DNA of 64,000 nt from JAQBQH01 sp035607415 (GCA_035607415.1 DATNAQ010000080.1:38052-102051); one strand, 5' to 3'; positions 43,929-52,448 are shown, numbered from the stretch's first letter. The notes: generated from the letters alone by a model not told the origin. Made by a program: numbers and translations.

Positions 43929-45629
43929 ATGGCTGATCTCCTCGAGCGTGCGAACCGCTGGCTGAGCCGCCGCCGGGAGCGGGCGATCGAAGGGTGCCGC
44001 GACGAAGTCTCGGCGCTGCGCGAAGATCGGCACGCGCTCACCAAGCGCCTCGAGCTCCTGGCCAAGGTGAGCGCGCTCGTCGACGGCGACCTCGAGACCC
44101 TCTTGCAGAAGATCGCCGAGCTCTCGATCCCCGAGCTCGCCGATTGGTCGTCGGTCGACGTGCTCGGCGACGGCAAGGCGCGGCGCATCCACATCGCGCA
44201 CCGCGATCCGGCCCAGGCCGAGATTGCCGCGGCCCTGATGCGCGAGCGGCCCTGGCCGTCCCGCACCGCCTGGAGCGAGCTGCTCGACGGCCGCACCCTG
44301 TTCTTTCCCATCGTCACCGACGAGGTGCTGCGCGCCAACCTCGACAGCGAGGCGCACCTGGAGCTGGCGCGGCGGATCGGCGTGCGCTCGGGGATCAGCG
44401 TGCCGCTGCGCGCGGGCGAGGCCACCATCGCGGTCATGACCTTCATCACCACCGCGGCATCGGGGCGCCACTACGACTACTACGATGTCGTGATCGCCGA
44501 AGAGGTCGCGCGGCGCGCCGCGGCGCTCATCGAGCAGGCGCACCTCGTCGAGGAGCTCAAGGCCAGCGACGCGCGCTTCCGCATCGCGCTGGCGCTGGCG
44601 CGCACCGCGGTGTTCGAGCAGGACCGCGAGCTGCGCTATCGCTGGGCCTACTACGAGCCGTTCGGCAAGGAGGTCATCGGCAAGCGGCACGAGGACCTGT
44701 TTCCGCGCCCGCTCGCCGACGAGCTGACCGCGCTCAAGCAGCAGGTGCTCGACACGGGCGAGCCGTTTCGCGGCGAACGCTCGGTCGTCGTCGGCGGCCG
44801 GCTGATCGCGATGCGCTCGGCCATCGATCCGGTCCGCGACGAGAGCGGCGCCGTCGTCGGCATCCTCGGCGCCAGCACCGACATCAGCGACGAGCTGCGC
44901 CTGCGCGACGAGCTGGAGCAGGCGGTCGACTTCAGCGATCGCATGGTCGCCATCCTCGGCCACGACCTGCGCAACCCGCTCGGCGCCGTCGTCGCGTCGG
45001 CCGAGCTGTTGCGCGACGAGCCGTCGCTGCCGGCGTGCTTCGTCGCCGCCGTCGAGCGCATCGGGCGGGCCGGGCGGCGGATGTCGGAGATGATCGCCAC
45101 GCTGCTCGACGTGACGCAGGTGCGCGGCAACCGCCGGCTGCCGGTGTCGATCGGGCCCGCCGATCTGGCCGAGGTCTCGCGCGCGGTCATCGACGAGCTG
45201 CGCAGCTCGCACCCCGATCGCACCATCGCGCTGCACCTCCGCGGCGACGCGCGCGGGTGCTGGGACGCGGCGCGTATGGGCCAGGTGATCTCGAACCTCG
45301 TCGGCAACGCGCTCACGCACGGCACCGCCGACACGCCGGTCAGCGTCGCCATCGACGCCGGCGACGACGCGGTGACGCTGCGCGTGCACAACTTCGGGCC
45401 GGTGATTTCGCCCGAGCTGGCGCAGACGATGTTCGAGCCGTTCTACCGCGGCGCCAAGCACGCGGGCGGCGGGCGCGGCCTCGGGCTCGGCCTGTTCATC
45501 GTCAAGCAGATCGTGCTGGCGCACGCCGGCGAGGTCGGCTTCGAGTCGACGCCGGGCGGCGGCACGAGCTTCATCGTACGGCTGCCGCGCCAGGCGGCCG
45601 TCTCGGCGGAAGCTCGGATGCAGACGTAG
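43929..45629 (+). CDS. Sensor histidine kinase with GAF and PAS domains
   Basis: 566 residues from ATG 43929, after a GGGAAGG ribosome-binding site. It has a helical N-terminus, a GAF-like region (~45-195, GVRSGISVPLRAGEATIAVM), a PAS domain (~215-330, RFRIALALARTAVFEQDREL; EDLFPRPLADELTALKQQVL), a HisKA domain with the phospho-acceptor in MVAILGHDLRNPLGAVVAS, and HATPase_c (GQVISNLVGNALTHGT; HAGGGRGLGLGLFIVKQIVL). No transmembrane helix is seen, so the signal is cytoplasmic. No response regulator lies next to it, so it is an orphan kinase here. It starts 19 bp from the GH15 gene on the other strand. Confidence 0.92.
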   Translation: MADLLERANRWLSRRRERAIEGCRDEVSALREDRHALTKRLELLAKVSALVDGDLETLLQKIAELSIPELADWSSVDVLGDGKARRIHIAHRDPAQAEIAAALMRERPWPSRTAWSELLDGRTLFFPIVTDEVLRANLDSEAHLELARRIGVRSGISVPLRAGEATIAVMTFITTAASGRHYDYYDVVIAEEVARRAAALIEQAHLVEELKASDARFRIALALARTAVFEQDRELRYRWAYYEPFGKEVIGKRHEDLFPRPLADELTALKQQVLDTGEPFRGERSVVVGGRLIAMRSAIDPVRDESGAVVGILGASTDISDELRLRDELEQAVDFSDRMVAILGHDLRNPLGAVVASAELLRDEPSLPACFVAAVERIGRAGRRMSEMIATLLDVTQVRGNRRLPVSIGPADLAEVSRAVIDELRSSHPDRTIALHLRGDARGCWDAARMGQVISNLVGNALTHGTADTPVSVAIDAGDDAVTLRVHNFGPVISPELAQTMFEPFYRGAKHAGGGRGLGLGLFIVKQIVLAHAGEVGFESTPGGGTSFIVRLPRQAAVSAEARMQT

Positions 45630-45635
45630 GAGGCG

Positions 45636-45938
45636 CTACGAAGTGGCGGTCGCCAGCGGCTTCGGCGCTTCGGCGGCAGGCTTGGGCTTGGCCGGCGCGA
45701 GCACGACGTTGAGCTCGAGCACCTCGCAGCCGCCCGATTTGTCGACGTTGACCGAGACCTGCCCGAGGTCGATGAGCTCGTACTTGGCGATCACCTGCAA
45801 CAGCTCCTGCTGCAGCTGCGGCAGATAGTCGATCGCATTCGTGCGCGTCTGCGTGCGCTCGCGCGCCACGATGATCTGTAGCCGATCCTTGGCCACCGTC
45901 GCGCTCTTCGACCGCTTGAAGTAATCGAGGAATCCCAT
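45636..45938 (-). CDS. minE: MinE, cell division topological specificity factor
   Basis: 100 residues. The amphipathic N-terminus MGFLDYFKRSKSATVAKDRL with QIIVARERT is the MinE anti-MinCD domain (usual form ALDFFRSR...A.ERLQII..HDR). The C-terminal topological domain follows (DYLPQLQQELLQVIAKYELI; DLGQVSVNVDKSGGCEVLEL). A Pro/Ala/Lys tail of about 20 residues is added. MinE releases MinD from the membrane and sets up the pole-to-pole oscillation that keeps MinC away from midcell. It lies 23 bp after minD. Confidence 0.93.
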   Translation of the reverse strand: MGFLDYFKRSKSATVAKDRLQIIVARERTQTRTNAIDYLPQLQQELLQVIAKYELIDLGQVSVNVDKSGGCEVLELNVVLAPAKPKPAAEAPKPLATATS

Positions 45939-45961
45939 GTGTGCACCTCGCTGGTGGTCGG

Positions 45962-46771
45962 CTAGCCGAAGATGCGCTTCAGGAAACCGCGCTTTTCCTG
46001 CTCGATGAACCGGTGCGGCCGCTCTTCGCCGATGAAGCGGTACACGACGTCCTGATAGGCCTGCGCCACCTCGGTCAGCTCGTCGAGGATCACGGGCGAG
46101 CCCTTGTTCGACGCCTGCAGCACCGCCTTCGACTCGGGAATGACGCCGAGGAACGGGATGCCGAGGATCTCGAGCACGTCGCCGACCGAGAGCATCTCGC
46201 CGCGCGCCACCTGCGCCGGCGAATAGCGCGTGAGCAGGAGGTGCGTCTTGATCGGCTCGGCGCCCTGCTCCGCCCGAACGGTCTTGGCGGCGAGCAGCCC
46301 GAGCACGCGATCGGAGTCGCGCACCGACGAGACTTCGGGGTTGGTGACGACGATGGCTTCGTCGGCGAAGTACATCGCCATCTGGGCGCCCTTCTCGATG
46401 CCGGCGGGCGAGTCGCAGATGATGTACTCGAAGCCGAGCCCCTTGAGCTCCTCGAGCACGCGCCCCACGCCCTCGGGATCGAGCGCGTCCTTGTCGCGCG
46501 TCTGCGACGCCGGGAGCATGTAGAGGTTCTCGATGTGCTTGTCGCGGATGATGGCCTGCTGCAGCTTGGCCTCACCCTTGATGACGTTCACGAGGTCGTA
46601 GATGACGCGACGCTCGACGCCCATGATGAGGTCGAGGTTGCGCAGCCCGACGTCGAAATCGATCGCGATGGTCTTCTTCCCGAGCAGCGCGATGCCGGTG
46701 GCGATGTTGGCGCTGGTCGTGGTCTTCCCGACACCGCCCTTGCCTGAGGTGACGACGACGATCTTGGACAC
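45962..46771 (-). CDS. minD: MinD, septum-site determining ATPase
   Basis: 269 residues from GTG 46771 with GGAGG upstream. The deviant Walker A (GKGGVGKTTTSANIATGIAL), Walker A' Asp (IDFDVGLRNLDLIMGVERRV) and PAGIEKGAQ segment are standard MinD. The C-terminus KRGFLKRIFG is the amphipathic membrane-targeting helix. It binds the membrane as an ATP dimer and recruits MinC. The ribosome-binding site lies within a short imperfect palindrome (GGAGGCCCTCC), which might limit translation. Confidence 0.96.
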   Translation of the reverse strand: MSKIVVVTSGKGGVGKTTTSANIATGIALLGKKTIAIDFDVGLRNLDLIMGVERRVIYDLVNVIKGEAKLQQAIIRDKHIENLYMLPASQTRDKDALDPEGVGRVLEELKGLGFEYIICDSPAGIEKGAQMAMYFADEAIVVTNPEVSSVRDSDRVLGLLAAKTVRAEQGAEPIKTHLLLTRYSPAQVARGEMLSVGDVLEILGIPFLGVIPESKAVLQASNKGSPVILDELTEVAQAYQDVVYRFIGEERPHRFIEQEKRGFLKRIFG

Positions 46772-46841
46772 GGAGGGCCTCCTGTCGGCGGAAAATCAAA
46801 CGTCCCGCGAGTCCAATAAGCGCCCGCCTCGTCGAGCGAGC

Positions 46842-46864
46842 AAATTTTTTTACGCGAATTTTTT
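46842..46864 (-). promoter_or_regulatory. AT-rich element before minD
   Basis: In the 117-bp gap between minC and minD, two T-runs (plus strand 46844-46851 and 46859-46864) form the most AT-rich spot nearby. On the minus strand these A-runs lie 70-90 bases upstream of minD and could mark an extra minDE promoter or a curved site. Sequence composition is the only support. Confidence 0.25.
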
Positions 46865-46888
46865 CGAGCGTGTGTGGCGACGGTGCGA

Positions 46889-47698
46889 TTAGAGCGCGGC
46901 GACGCGGACCGAGCCGTGCTCGACGAACATCTGGGCCGGCTTGCCGCGCAGCTTCTCGGGGATGTCGTCGGCGGTGATGAACTCGCCGCACACCGAGACG
47001 AGCTCGGCCTCGAGGCTGTGACAGAAGACGCGGGCGTCGGCGCGGCCATGGGCGCCGGCGAGCGCGCGGCCCATGAGGCGGCCGTAGACGTGGATGTGGC
47101 CGTCGGCGATGACCTGCGCGCCGGGATTGACCGGCGCGAGGACGACGAGATCGGTGCCCTGCGCGTAGACGACCTGGCCGCCACGCACCGGCGAGGTGAT
47201 CGTCAGCGCCGACTGCTCGACGCGCGGCGCGGGCGCAGCGGCCGGAGCCGGCGCGGGCGCAACGGCGGCGGGCGGAGGTGCCGGCGCCGGCGGCGCAGCG
47301 ACGGGCGCGGCCTGCAAGGGCGGCCCACCGCTGGTGGCGCGGGCGCCACGCGAGCGGCCGAAGCCGAGCTGCAAGATCGCCAGGTCGTGCTCGGCGGCGA
47401 GCGCGATGCGGTCGGCCGGCAGATGCGCGATCCCGACCGGCATGAACTTGCAGCCGCGCACCACCTCGAGCAGCCCCGACAGCGACAGCGCGTCGAGCTC
47501 GCTCTCGACGTCGGCCACGTCGATGACGATGGGCGCTTTGTGGAACATCTGCGGTGCCTGCGCGACGCGCGCCCGCAGCTCCGCCTCGATGGCGTCGAGC
47601 GCCGTCGAGCAGAGGCAGAGCACGGTCACGGGAGCGATCGTTCCCTTGAGCTCGAAGGCGGGCCGACCCGAAAGACGTTGCGCGGAGACGACAGCCAT
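46889..47698 (-). CDS. minC: MinC, septum-site determining inhibitor
   Basis: 269 residues from ATG 47698. The N-domain (AFELKGTIAPVTVLCLCSTA) inhibits FtsZ. An Ala/Pro linker leads to the beta-helix C-domain (PVRGGQVVYAQGTDLVVLAP; VNPGAQVIADGHIHVYGRLM; ARVFCHSLEAELVSVCGEFI), which binds MinD. Gene order is minC-minD-minE on the minus strand with a 117-bp gap before minD. Confidence 0.94.
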   Translation of the reverse strand: MAVVSAQRLSGRPAFELKGTIAPVTVLCLCSTALDAIEAELRARVAQAPQMFHKAPIVIDVADVESELDALSLSGLLEVVRGCKFMPVGIAHLPADRIALAAEHDLAILQLGFGRSRGARATSGGPPLQAAPVAAPPAPAPPPAAVAPAPAPAAAPAPRVEQSALTITSPVRGGQVVYAQGTDLVVLAPVNPGAQVIADGHIHVYGRLMGRALAGAHGRADARVFCHSLEAELVSVCGEFITADDIPEKLRGKPAQMFVEHGSVRVAAL

Positions 47699-47755
47699 GG
47701 GACCGCATGTTCGCGCTTCCACGGCCGCGTGCAACTTTCCGGATCGGTCGCGTCG

Positions 47756-48970
47756 CTAGCGCGCGGTCGGATCGACGACGCGCCCGGCGAACAGCACCAC
47801 GCCGGCCTGGGTGTCGCGGATGACGAAGAAGAACGGGTGGTCGGCGTTGAACACGATCGGCCCCGCGGGCTCGGCGTTCAGCGCCAGCGTCGGCGGCAGT
47901 CGATCGACCGTCGCGGCCGCCGCCTCGGTCGTGGCCTCGTCGACGCCGACCACCGCCTGGTGGATGACGCCGCCGAGGTAGAAGTCGCGCGCGCCGTCGA
48001 TGCCCGAGAAGTCGGCCTCGCCGCGCTTCGTCGCGTGCACGACGCCGAGCCGCTCGAGCGCCGGCAAGAGCTCCATGGCCGACGACAGCTTGAATTTCGG
48101 CAGCGTGAGCTGGACCAGCGCGTACGAGAAGTCCTTCAGCGCCCCGAGCAGCGCGCCCTTGACGTAGGCGTCCTCGATCGCGCCGAGACCGTCCTTGCGG
48201 TTCGGCAAGATGATGTCCATCGCGATCCGGTCGCCGGCATACCGCCGCTCGAGCACGAACGCGCCGTCGACGCGCGTGATCCACTCGTAGTTGAGCTTGT
48301 GCATCAACGGCACCGTCACCGTCCGGCCGCCGCCGACGGAGAACGGGCCCTCCGAGGTGAGCTGCGGCCGGAACGGCGAGAGCCAGCGTCCCTTGAAGTA
48401 GACCGCGTTGGTCACCATCAGCTTCGTGTCGGACGCGAGCTGGCCCGGCCCGACGAGCGCCGGAATCCTCTGCTCCGTCGCCTTCGCCACCCACTCATTG
48501 ATGGTCCGGCGCGCGCCTTCGCTGTCCTGGCGAAAGTCGACGGTGCCGAGCGGCGCGCGATAGAGGTCGCCGAGCGTGCGCACGAACGCGTCGAGGAGCT
48601 TCCGGCCCGGTTGCGCCCACACGCGGTTGACGACGCGCAGGACGACGAGCTCGGCCTCGGGCGCCTGCTCCTTTGGCGCGAGCTTGTCCCAGTCGGCGAG
48701 CTGCGCCCCGACGATGCGCGCGGCCTCGGGACCGCTCGGCAGCGACAACGCGCGCGCCAGCTCCGCCTGCGTCGTCCCGCGCGCGCCCGCCATGGCCATC
48801 GCCAGCGCCACGCGCACGCTCGCCGGCGAGTAGAACAGGTTGCCCTTTTGCGCGCGCAGCTGCGCATGCAGCGCCGTGGCGAACGCCGCATCGCCGTCGC
48901 TCATCGTCTGCTCCGGGCGCGCCGTCGCCGTCGCGACGAAGAGCGCGCACATCATCATCACTGCTCGCAT
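47756..48970 (-). CDS. Serpin-family protease inhibitor, exported
   Basis: 404 residues with a signal peptide (AVMMMCALFVATATA). Serpin landmarks are present: NLFYSPASVRVALAMAMAGA (helix B), LMVTNAVYFKGRWLSPFRPQ, ALVQLTLPKFKLSSAMELLP, and the end FFFVIRDTQAGVVLFAGRVV with DP. The hinge DEATTEAAAATV keeps the small residues of inhibitory serpins, so the loop can insert after cleavage. Counting 17 residues from the hinge Glu puts the scissile bond near Pro-Thr-Leu (P1 Thr or Leu by counting), an inference. Serpins act as suicide inhibitors of serine or cysteine proteases. In a predatory or biofilm bacterium it may protect surface proteins from its own or prey proteases. Confidence 0.93.
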   Translation of the reverse strand: MRAVMMMCALFVATATARPEQTMSDGDAAFATALHAQLRAQKGNLFYSPASVRVALAMAMAGARGTTQAELARALSLPSGPEAARIVGAQLADWDKLAPKEQAPEAELVVLRVVNRVWAQPGRKLLDAFVRTLGDLYRAPLGTVDFRQDSEGARRTINEWVAKATEQRIPALVGPGQLASDTKLMVTNAVYFKGRWLSPFRPQLTSEGPFSVGGGRTVTVPLMHKLNYEWITRVDGAFVLERRYAGDRIAMDIILPNRKDGLGAIEDAYVKGALLGALKDFSYALVQLTLPKFKLSSAMELLPALERLGVVHATKRGEADFSGIDGARDFYLGGVIHQAVVGVDEATTEAAAATVDRLPPTLALNAEPAGPIVFNADHPFFFVIRDTQAGVVLFAGRVVDPTAR

Positions 48971-49056
48971 CGTTCCCCCATGAACGTGGGTCCATCGTGC
49001 CTCGATCTACGTTTTTCCCGGTTGCGCCACGGCACAGGGCTCGCTACCCTTGTCCG

Positions 49057-49185
49057 CGTAAGGGGAGTAGTTCACGTCGCATGAGCGGCGTCGGAGAGAT
49101 CGACACACCGGCTTCGGCCCGGTCCTCCACCTCGCACGAGGCGAACGAGACCTTCGGTACCAGTCGACGACTGGCCGAGGTCCCG
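49057..49185 (+). promoter_or_regulatory. yybP-ykoY manganese riboswitch (probable)
   Basis: Upstream of the UPF0016-type transporter gene, the sequence contains AAGGGGAGTAG (49060-49070) and ACGAGACC (49145-49152), the two conserved internal-loop signatures of this aptamer. The 3' helix pairs GACCT(T)CGG (49149-49157) with CCGAGGTC (49175-49182) and CCAGTC with GACTGG. The 3' strand segment GGCCGAG (49173-49179) is also perfectly complementary to CTCGGCC (49207-49213) just before the ribosome-binding site, and a hairpin CGACG-CAAG-CGTCG (49192-49205) lies between. This gives a clear alternative fold for translational or transcriptional switching by Mn2+. Confidence 0.8.
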
Positions 49186-49226
49186 TTTGCGCGACGCAAG
49201 CGTCGACTCGGCCCAAAAGGAACGAG

Positions 49227-49829
49227 ATGACGCACCTTCTGCACATCGGACCGATCTCCCCGCAGCTCTTCGCCACCGTGTTCGGCGTGATCTTTCTGGC
49301 CGAGCTGCCCGACAAGACCGCGCTCGCCGCGCTGGTGCTGGCGACGCGACACAAGGCGCTGCCGGTGTTTCTCGGCGCGTCGCTGGCGTTGACGCTGCAA
49401 AGCCTCGTCGCCGTGGCAGCGGGCGCTCTGTTGTCCAAGCTGCCGGCGCACTGGGTGCACATCGGCTCGGGCGTGTTGTTCCTCGGCTGCGCCGTCCTCA
49501 TGTGGATCCGCAAGCACGATGCCGACGAGGGCGACACCCGACACGCGCACAAGGCCGGATTCTGGAGCGCGCTGTGGACCGTGTTCGTCGTCGTGTTCGT
49601 CGCCGAATGGGGCGACCTCACGCAGATCGGCACCGCCGGCTTTCAAGCGAAGTACCACGCCTGGTTCACCATCTTCGTCGCCTCGAGCCTCGCGCTGTGG
49701 ACGGTCGCCGGCATCGCCGTCTTCGTCGGCAATCGCGCGGGCCGGCTGCTCGATCCGAAGCTGACGCAGAAGGTCGCCGCGGTGGTATTCGCGATCATCG
49801 GCGTCCTGCTGATCGCCGGCATCCTGTAG
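49227..49829 (+). CDS. TMEM165/GDT1 family (UPF0016) cation exporter
   Basis: A 200-residue membrane protein of about six helices. The two family signatures are present: FLAELPDKTALAALVLATRH (E-x-P-D-K-T) and VFVAEWGDLTQIGTAGFQAK (E-x-G-D-x-T), which bind the cation between the two repeats. A His/Asp-rich loop (KHDADEGDTRHAHK) separates the halves. Members export Mn2+ (MneA/MntX) or Ca2+ in exchange for protons. The probable manganese riboswitch upstream points to Mn2+ export when the ion is in excess. Ribosome-binding site AAGGA, 5-9 bases before ATG. Confidence 0.93.
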   Translation: MTHLLHIGPISPQLFATVFGVIFLAELPDKTALAALVLATRHKALPVFLGASLALTLQSLVAVAAGALLSKLPAHWVHIGSGVLFLGCAVLMWIRKHDADEGDTRHAHKAGFWSALWTVFVVVFVAEWGDLTQIGTAGFQAKYHAWFTIFVASSLALWTVAGIAVFVGNRAGRLLDPKLTQKVAAVVFAIIGVLLIAGIL

Positions 49830-49915
49830 CGCGCGCGCCGCGCCGACATGTCGTGAAGGCGGCACCTGCTTTCGCGCTTGTTTGCATCGGCGCAACCGCG
49901 CAAAGATCGAGCCGC

Positions 49916-50230
49916 ATGATGCCCGGTCGATCGGCGCTGCTCGTCTTCGCGTGTGCCACGACGTTGCTCTTCTCCGTCGGACACCCGGCCGCCGGCGAAC
50001 CGGAAGCGACGTCGAAGGGAAGCGTGTCGCCCGCGCTCATCGGCCTCGCGCCCGGCACGCAGACGGCGCAGCCGCCGCCGAGGCATCGCACGCTGTGGAT
50101 CGCGCTCGGCGTGGTCAGCGCCGCGGCGGTGGTCGGCGCCATCATCGCTGTCGGTGTCTCGCTCGGCACCTCTTCGAGCAACCACTCGGTGTTCAACGAT
50201 TGGGGCACCGTCACCGTCACGCGACGATGA
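49916..50230 (+). CDS. Small exported membrane protein
   Basis: A 104-residue protein starting at the first of two ATGs (49916/49919). It has a signal peptide (RSALLVFACATTLLFSVGHP ending PAAGE), a short Pro/Gln linker and a transmembrane helix (LWIALGVVSAAAVVGAIIAV) near the C-terminus with a short tail (WGTVTVTRR). Small proteins with this C-terminal helix are common beside lipoproteins in myxobacteria, and it overlaps the following lipoprotein gene by 4 bp. Function unknown. A GTG at 49854 would add 20 residues. Confidence 0.6.
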   Translation: MMPGRSALLVFACATTLLFSVGHPAAGEPEATSKGSVSPALIGLAPGTQTAQPPPRHRTLWIALGVVSAAAVVGAIIAVGVSLGTSSSNHSVFNDWGTVTVTRR

Positions 50231-51414
50231 GGCCTGCGCGTCCGATGCGTACCACCGCCTGCGCGTTCGCCCTCCTCCTCGCCGCCGGCTGCGGCCGCAC
50301 GCCGACCGAGGTGATCGTCCAGGTGAGCGGGCCGACAGGCCGCGGCGAGCCGACGAGCGTCGACGTCAACGTGTTCGACGCGTCCGGTCTCCTCGGCCAC
50401 AGCCACGTCGCGCCGGCGGTGCTGCCGGGCGCGCTCACCGTGCGCGGGCTGGCCGACACCAGCGCCGATCTGCGCGTCGTCGGCATCGGCGTCTCGGACA
50501 CGGGCGTGCAGTCGCTCGGCGGCGCGCACGTCACGGTCCAGCCGTTCGCGCGCACGGTGGCGACCCTCGTGCTCTCGACCAACGTCATCGACAGCGACGG
50601 CGACCAGGTGCCCGACACGCTCGACGACTGCCCGTCGGTGGCCGATCCGATGCAGGACGATCCGTGCGGCCCCGTCGTCGATCTCGCCGGCGGCGGACCT
50701 CCCGATCTGGCGGACCTGCCGCCGGGCAGCGATCTGTCCGCTCCGCCCGATCTGGCGCCGCCGCCGTCGGGCTGCGCCGCCGCCGGGGTCGCCTTCTGCG
50801 ACGGCTTCGAGGGCGGCGTCATCGATCCGCATTGGAACGACGTCACCGTGACCAACGGCGCCGTCACCGTCGACAACACGCGTGCGTATCGCGGCTCGTG
50901 GTCGCTGCACGTGCACAACAACGCGCTCGGAGCCAAGGGCGCCGCCGACGTCGAGCTCAACGAGGGGCAGACTTTTCCGTCGACGCACTTCTTCGTGCGC
51001 GCGTACCTCTACGTGCCGTCGGCGTTCGGCAACAGCGAAGGCGACGTCCTCCTCGCCGAGCAGGGCGTGTCGCCCTACGACGGTGTCACGCTCGGCCTCA
51101 CCAACAGCACGTGGCAGACCGACGACACCATCGGCGGCGGGACCAAGACGTCGACCACCCCGATGCCGCGCGATCAGTGGGTCTGCGTCGAGTGGGAGGT
51201 GCAGCTCGGCGCCAGCGGATCGACGGCGCTGTCGGTGAACGGCCAGGCGGCGACGAACCTCGGCGGCACGCAGAACCTGTCGAGCGATCCGCCGGTGAGC
51301 GAGCTCGGCCTGGCGCTGGTGGCGCAGGCGCCGGCGAGCGCGGGCCTGCCGGCGCGTGACCTGTGGTTCGACGAGGTCATGGTCAACCCGACCGCGATCG
51401 GCTGCACGCGCTAG
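50227..51414 (+). CDS. Lipoprotein with Ca-binding repeat and lectin-like domain
   Basis: 395 residues from ATG 50227 (coupled to the upstream gene; ATG 50245 is an alternative). Lipobox LLAAGCGR. A beta-domain (TEVIVQVSGPTGRGEPTSVD) is followed by one thrombospondin-type-3-like Ca repeat (DSDGDQVPDTLDDCPSVADP), a Pro/Asp/Leu-rich linker with PPDL units, and a C-terminal jelly-roll domain of the concanavalin/LamG type (DGFEGGVIDPHWNDVTVTNG; DQWVCVEWEVQLGASGSTAL; LWFDEVMVNPTAIGC). It is likely a surface-exposed carbohydrate-binding protein. Confidence 0.7.
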   Translation: MRPARPMRTTACAFALLLAAGCGRTPTEVIVQVSGPTGRGEPTSVDVNVFDASGLLGHSHVAPAVLPGALTVRGLADTSADLRVVGIGVSDTGVQSLGGAHVTVQPFARTVATLVLSTNVIDSDGDQVPDTLDDCPSVADPMQDDPCGPVVDLAGGGPPDLADLPPGSDLSAPPDLAPPPSGCAAAGVAFCDGFEGGVIDPHWNDVTVTNGAVTVDNTRAYRGSWSLHVHNNALGAKGAADVELNEGQTFPSTHFFVRAYLYVPSAFGNSEGDVLLAEQGVSPYDGVTLGLTNSTWQTDDTIGGGTKTSTTPMPRDQWVCVEWEVQLGASGSTALSVNGQAATNLGGTQNLSSDPPVSELGLALVAQAPASAGLPARDLWFDEVMVNPTAIGCTR

Positions 51415-51422
51415 GCGACGTC

Positions 51423-52433
51423 GTGGGCGCCGACGGACAGAAGGCCGACGCGCCGCTGCCCACGCCCGCCGCGCCGCCGCGCGATCGCTGGCGCTGGTTG
51501 CGACGGCTTCTGCCGTGGGGATCGCTCGTGCTCGCCATCGTCAGCGCCGTGTCGATGGATCGGCGGCCCGAGCGCGCGCGCCTGATCGCAGCCGCCGCGG
51601 TCGCCGGCTGGCTCGCGCTCGGCATGGTCGCGCTCTTCGACGGGATGGAGCTGGCGCGCCTGCCGCGCTTCGGCGCCTGGCTGGCGCGGACCGCGCGCGC
51701 GTCGACGGCGATGGGCGCGCAGTCGCTGATCCAGCTCTGCCTCTTCTTCGCGCTGCCCTTCTACGTGCGCGCGGCGGCAGTGCCGGAGCAGTACGGCTTC
51801 GTCGCCGTCCTGGGCGCAGCGGCGGCGGTGACCTTGTGGACGCCGCTGTGCGCGGCGGTGCTGCGCCGCCCCGCGCTCGCGCTCGTCCTGCAGGGCGCGG
51901 CCGCGTTCGCCGCGCTCGGCTGCGTGCTGCCGCTCGTCGGCGTCAGCTTGCGCTGGAGCCTCGCCGCCGCCGCCGGCGCGATCGTCGTCGGCGCGCCCTT
52001 CGTGGTGACGCGCCATCGCCTCGTCGCCACGATGGTGACCGCCGTCGCGTTGGCGGGCGCGGCGCTCGGCGGCGCGGCGCGGCTGATCCCGCCCGCGCCG
52101 CTGCGCTTCGTCTCGGGCGGCATCGGCACGCGCGTGGTCGACCGCGCGCTCGTCGACGCGCGCGACGCGTTCGACCGGCCGCCCGAGCGGCTCCTGTGCC
52201 TGACCGCGATCGCGGCGCCGCGCGGGCTCAAAGATCGGCTGCGCCACGTGTGGCGGCGCGATGGTGTCCGCCGCGCCACGGCGGCGCTCGACATCCGCGG
52301 CGGGCGCGCGCAGGGCTTTCGCGCCTGGTCGACGCAGCGCAACCCCGCGCCCGGCACCTGGACGTGCACCGTCGAGACCGAAACCGGACAGGAGCTCGGC
52401 CGCGTCACCGTGACCGTCGGAAGCTCAAACTAG
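51423..52433 (+). CDS. Multi-pass membrane protein with DUF2914-type C-terminus
   Basis: 336 residues from GTG 51423. Six or seven hydrophobic helices (GSLVLAIVSAVS; AAAVAGWLALGMVALFDGM; SLIQLCLFFALPFYVRAAAV; ALVLQGAAAFAALGCVLPLV; VATMVTAVALAGAALGGAA) precede a C-terminal ~100-residue soluble domain (DARDAFDRPPERLLCLTAIA; WRRDGVRRATAALDIRGGRA; GTWTCTVETETGQELGRVTV). The ending G-x-W-x-V-x-T-x-x-G-x-x-L-G-R-x-x-x-x-V fits DUF2914, found fused to DUF5924 membrane domains. Its TAG stop lies within a 14-bp palindrome before the Rieske gene. Confidence 0.75.
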   Translation: MGADGQKADAPLPTPAAPPRDRWRWLRRLLPWGSLVLAIVSAVSMDRRPERARLIAAAAVAGWLALGMVALFDGMELARLPRFGAWLARTARASTAMGAQSLIQLCLFFALPFYVRAAAVPEQYGFVAVLGAAAAVTLWTPLCAAVLRRPALALVLQGAAAFAALGCVLPLVGVSLRWSLAAAAGAIVVGAPFVVTRHRLVATMVTAVALAGAALGGAARLIPPAPLRFVSGGIGTRVVDRALVDARDAFDRPPERLLCLTAIAAPRGLKDRLRHVWRRDGVRRATAALDIRGGRAQGFRAWSTQRNPAPGTWTCTVETETGQELGRVTVTVGSSN

Positions 52434-52438
52434 TTTGA
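52425..52438. promoter_or_regulatory. Perfect 14-bp palindrome before the Rieske gene
   Basis: TCAAACTAGTTTGA, ten bases before the ATG at 52449 and overlapping the stop codon of the preceding gene. An AT-rich perfect palindrome is rare in this 70 % GC sequence and looks like an operator for a dimeric repressor. No cognate regulator gene is adjacent. Confidence 0.45.
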
Positions 52439-52448
52439 AGGAAACGGT

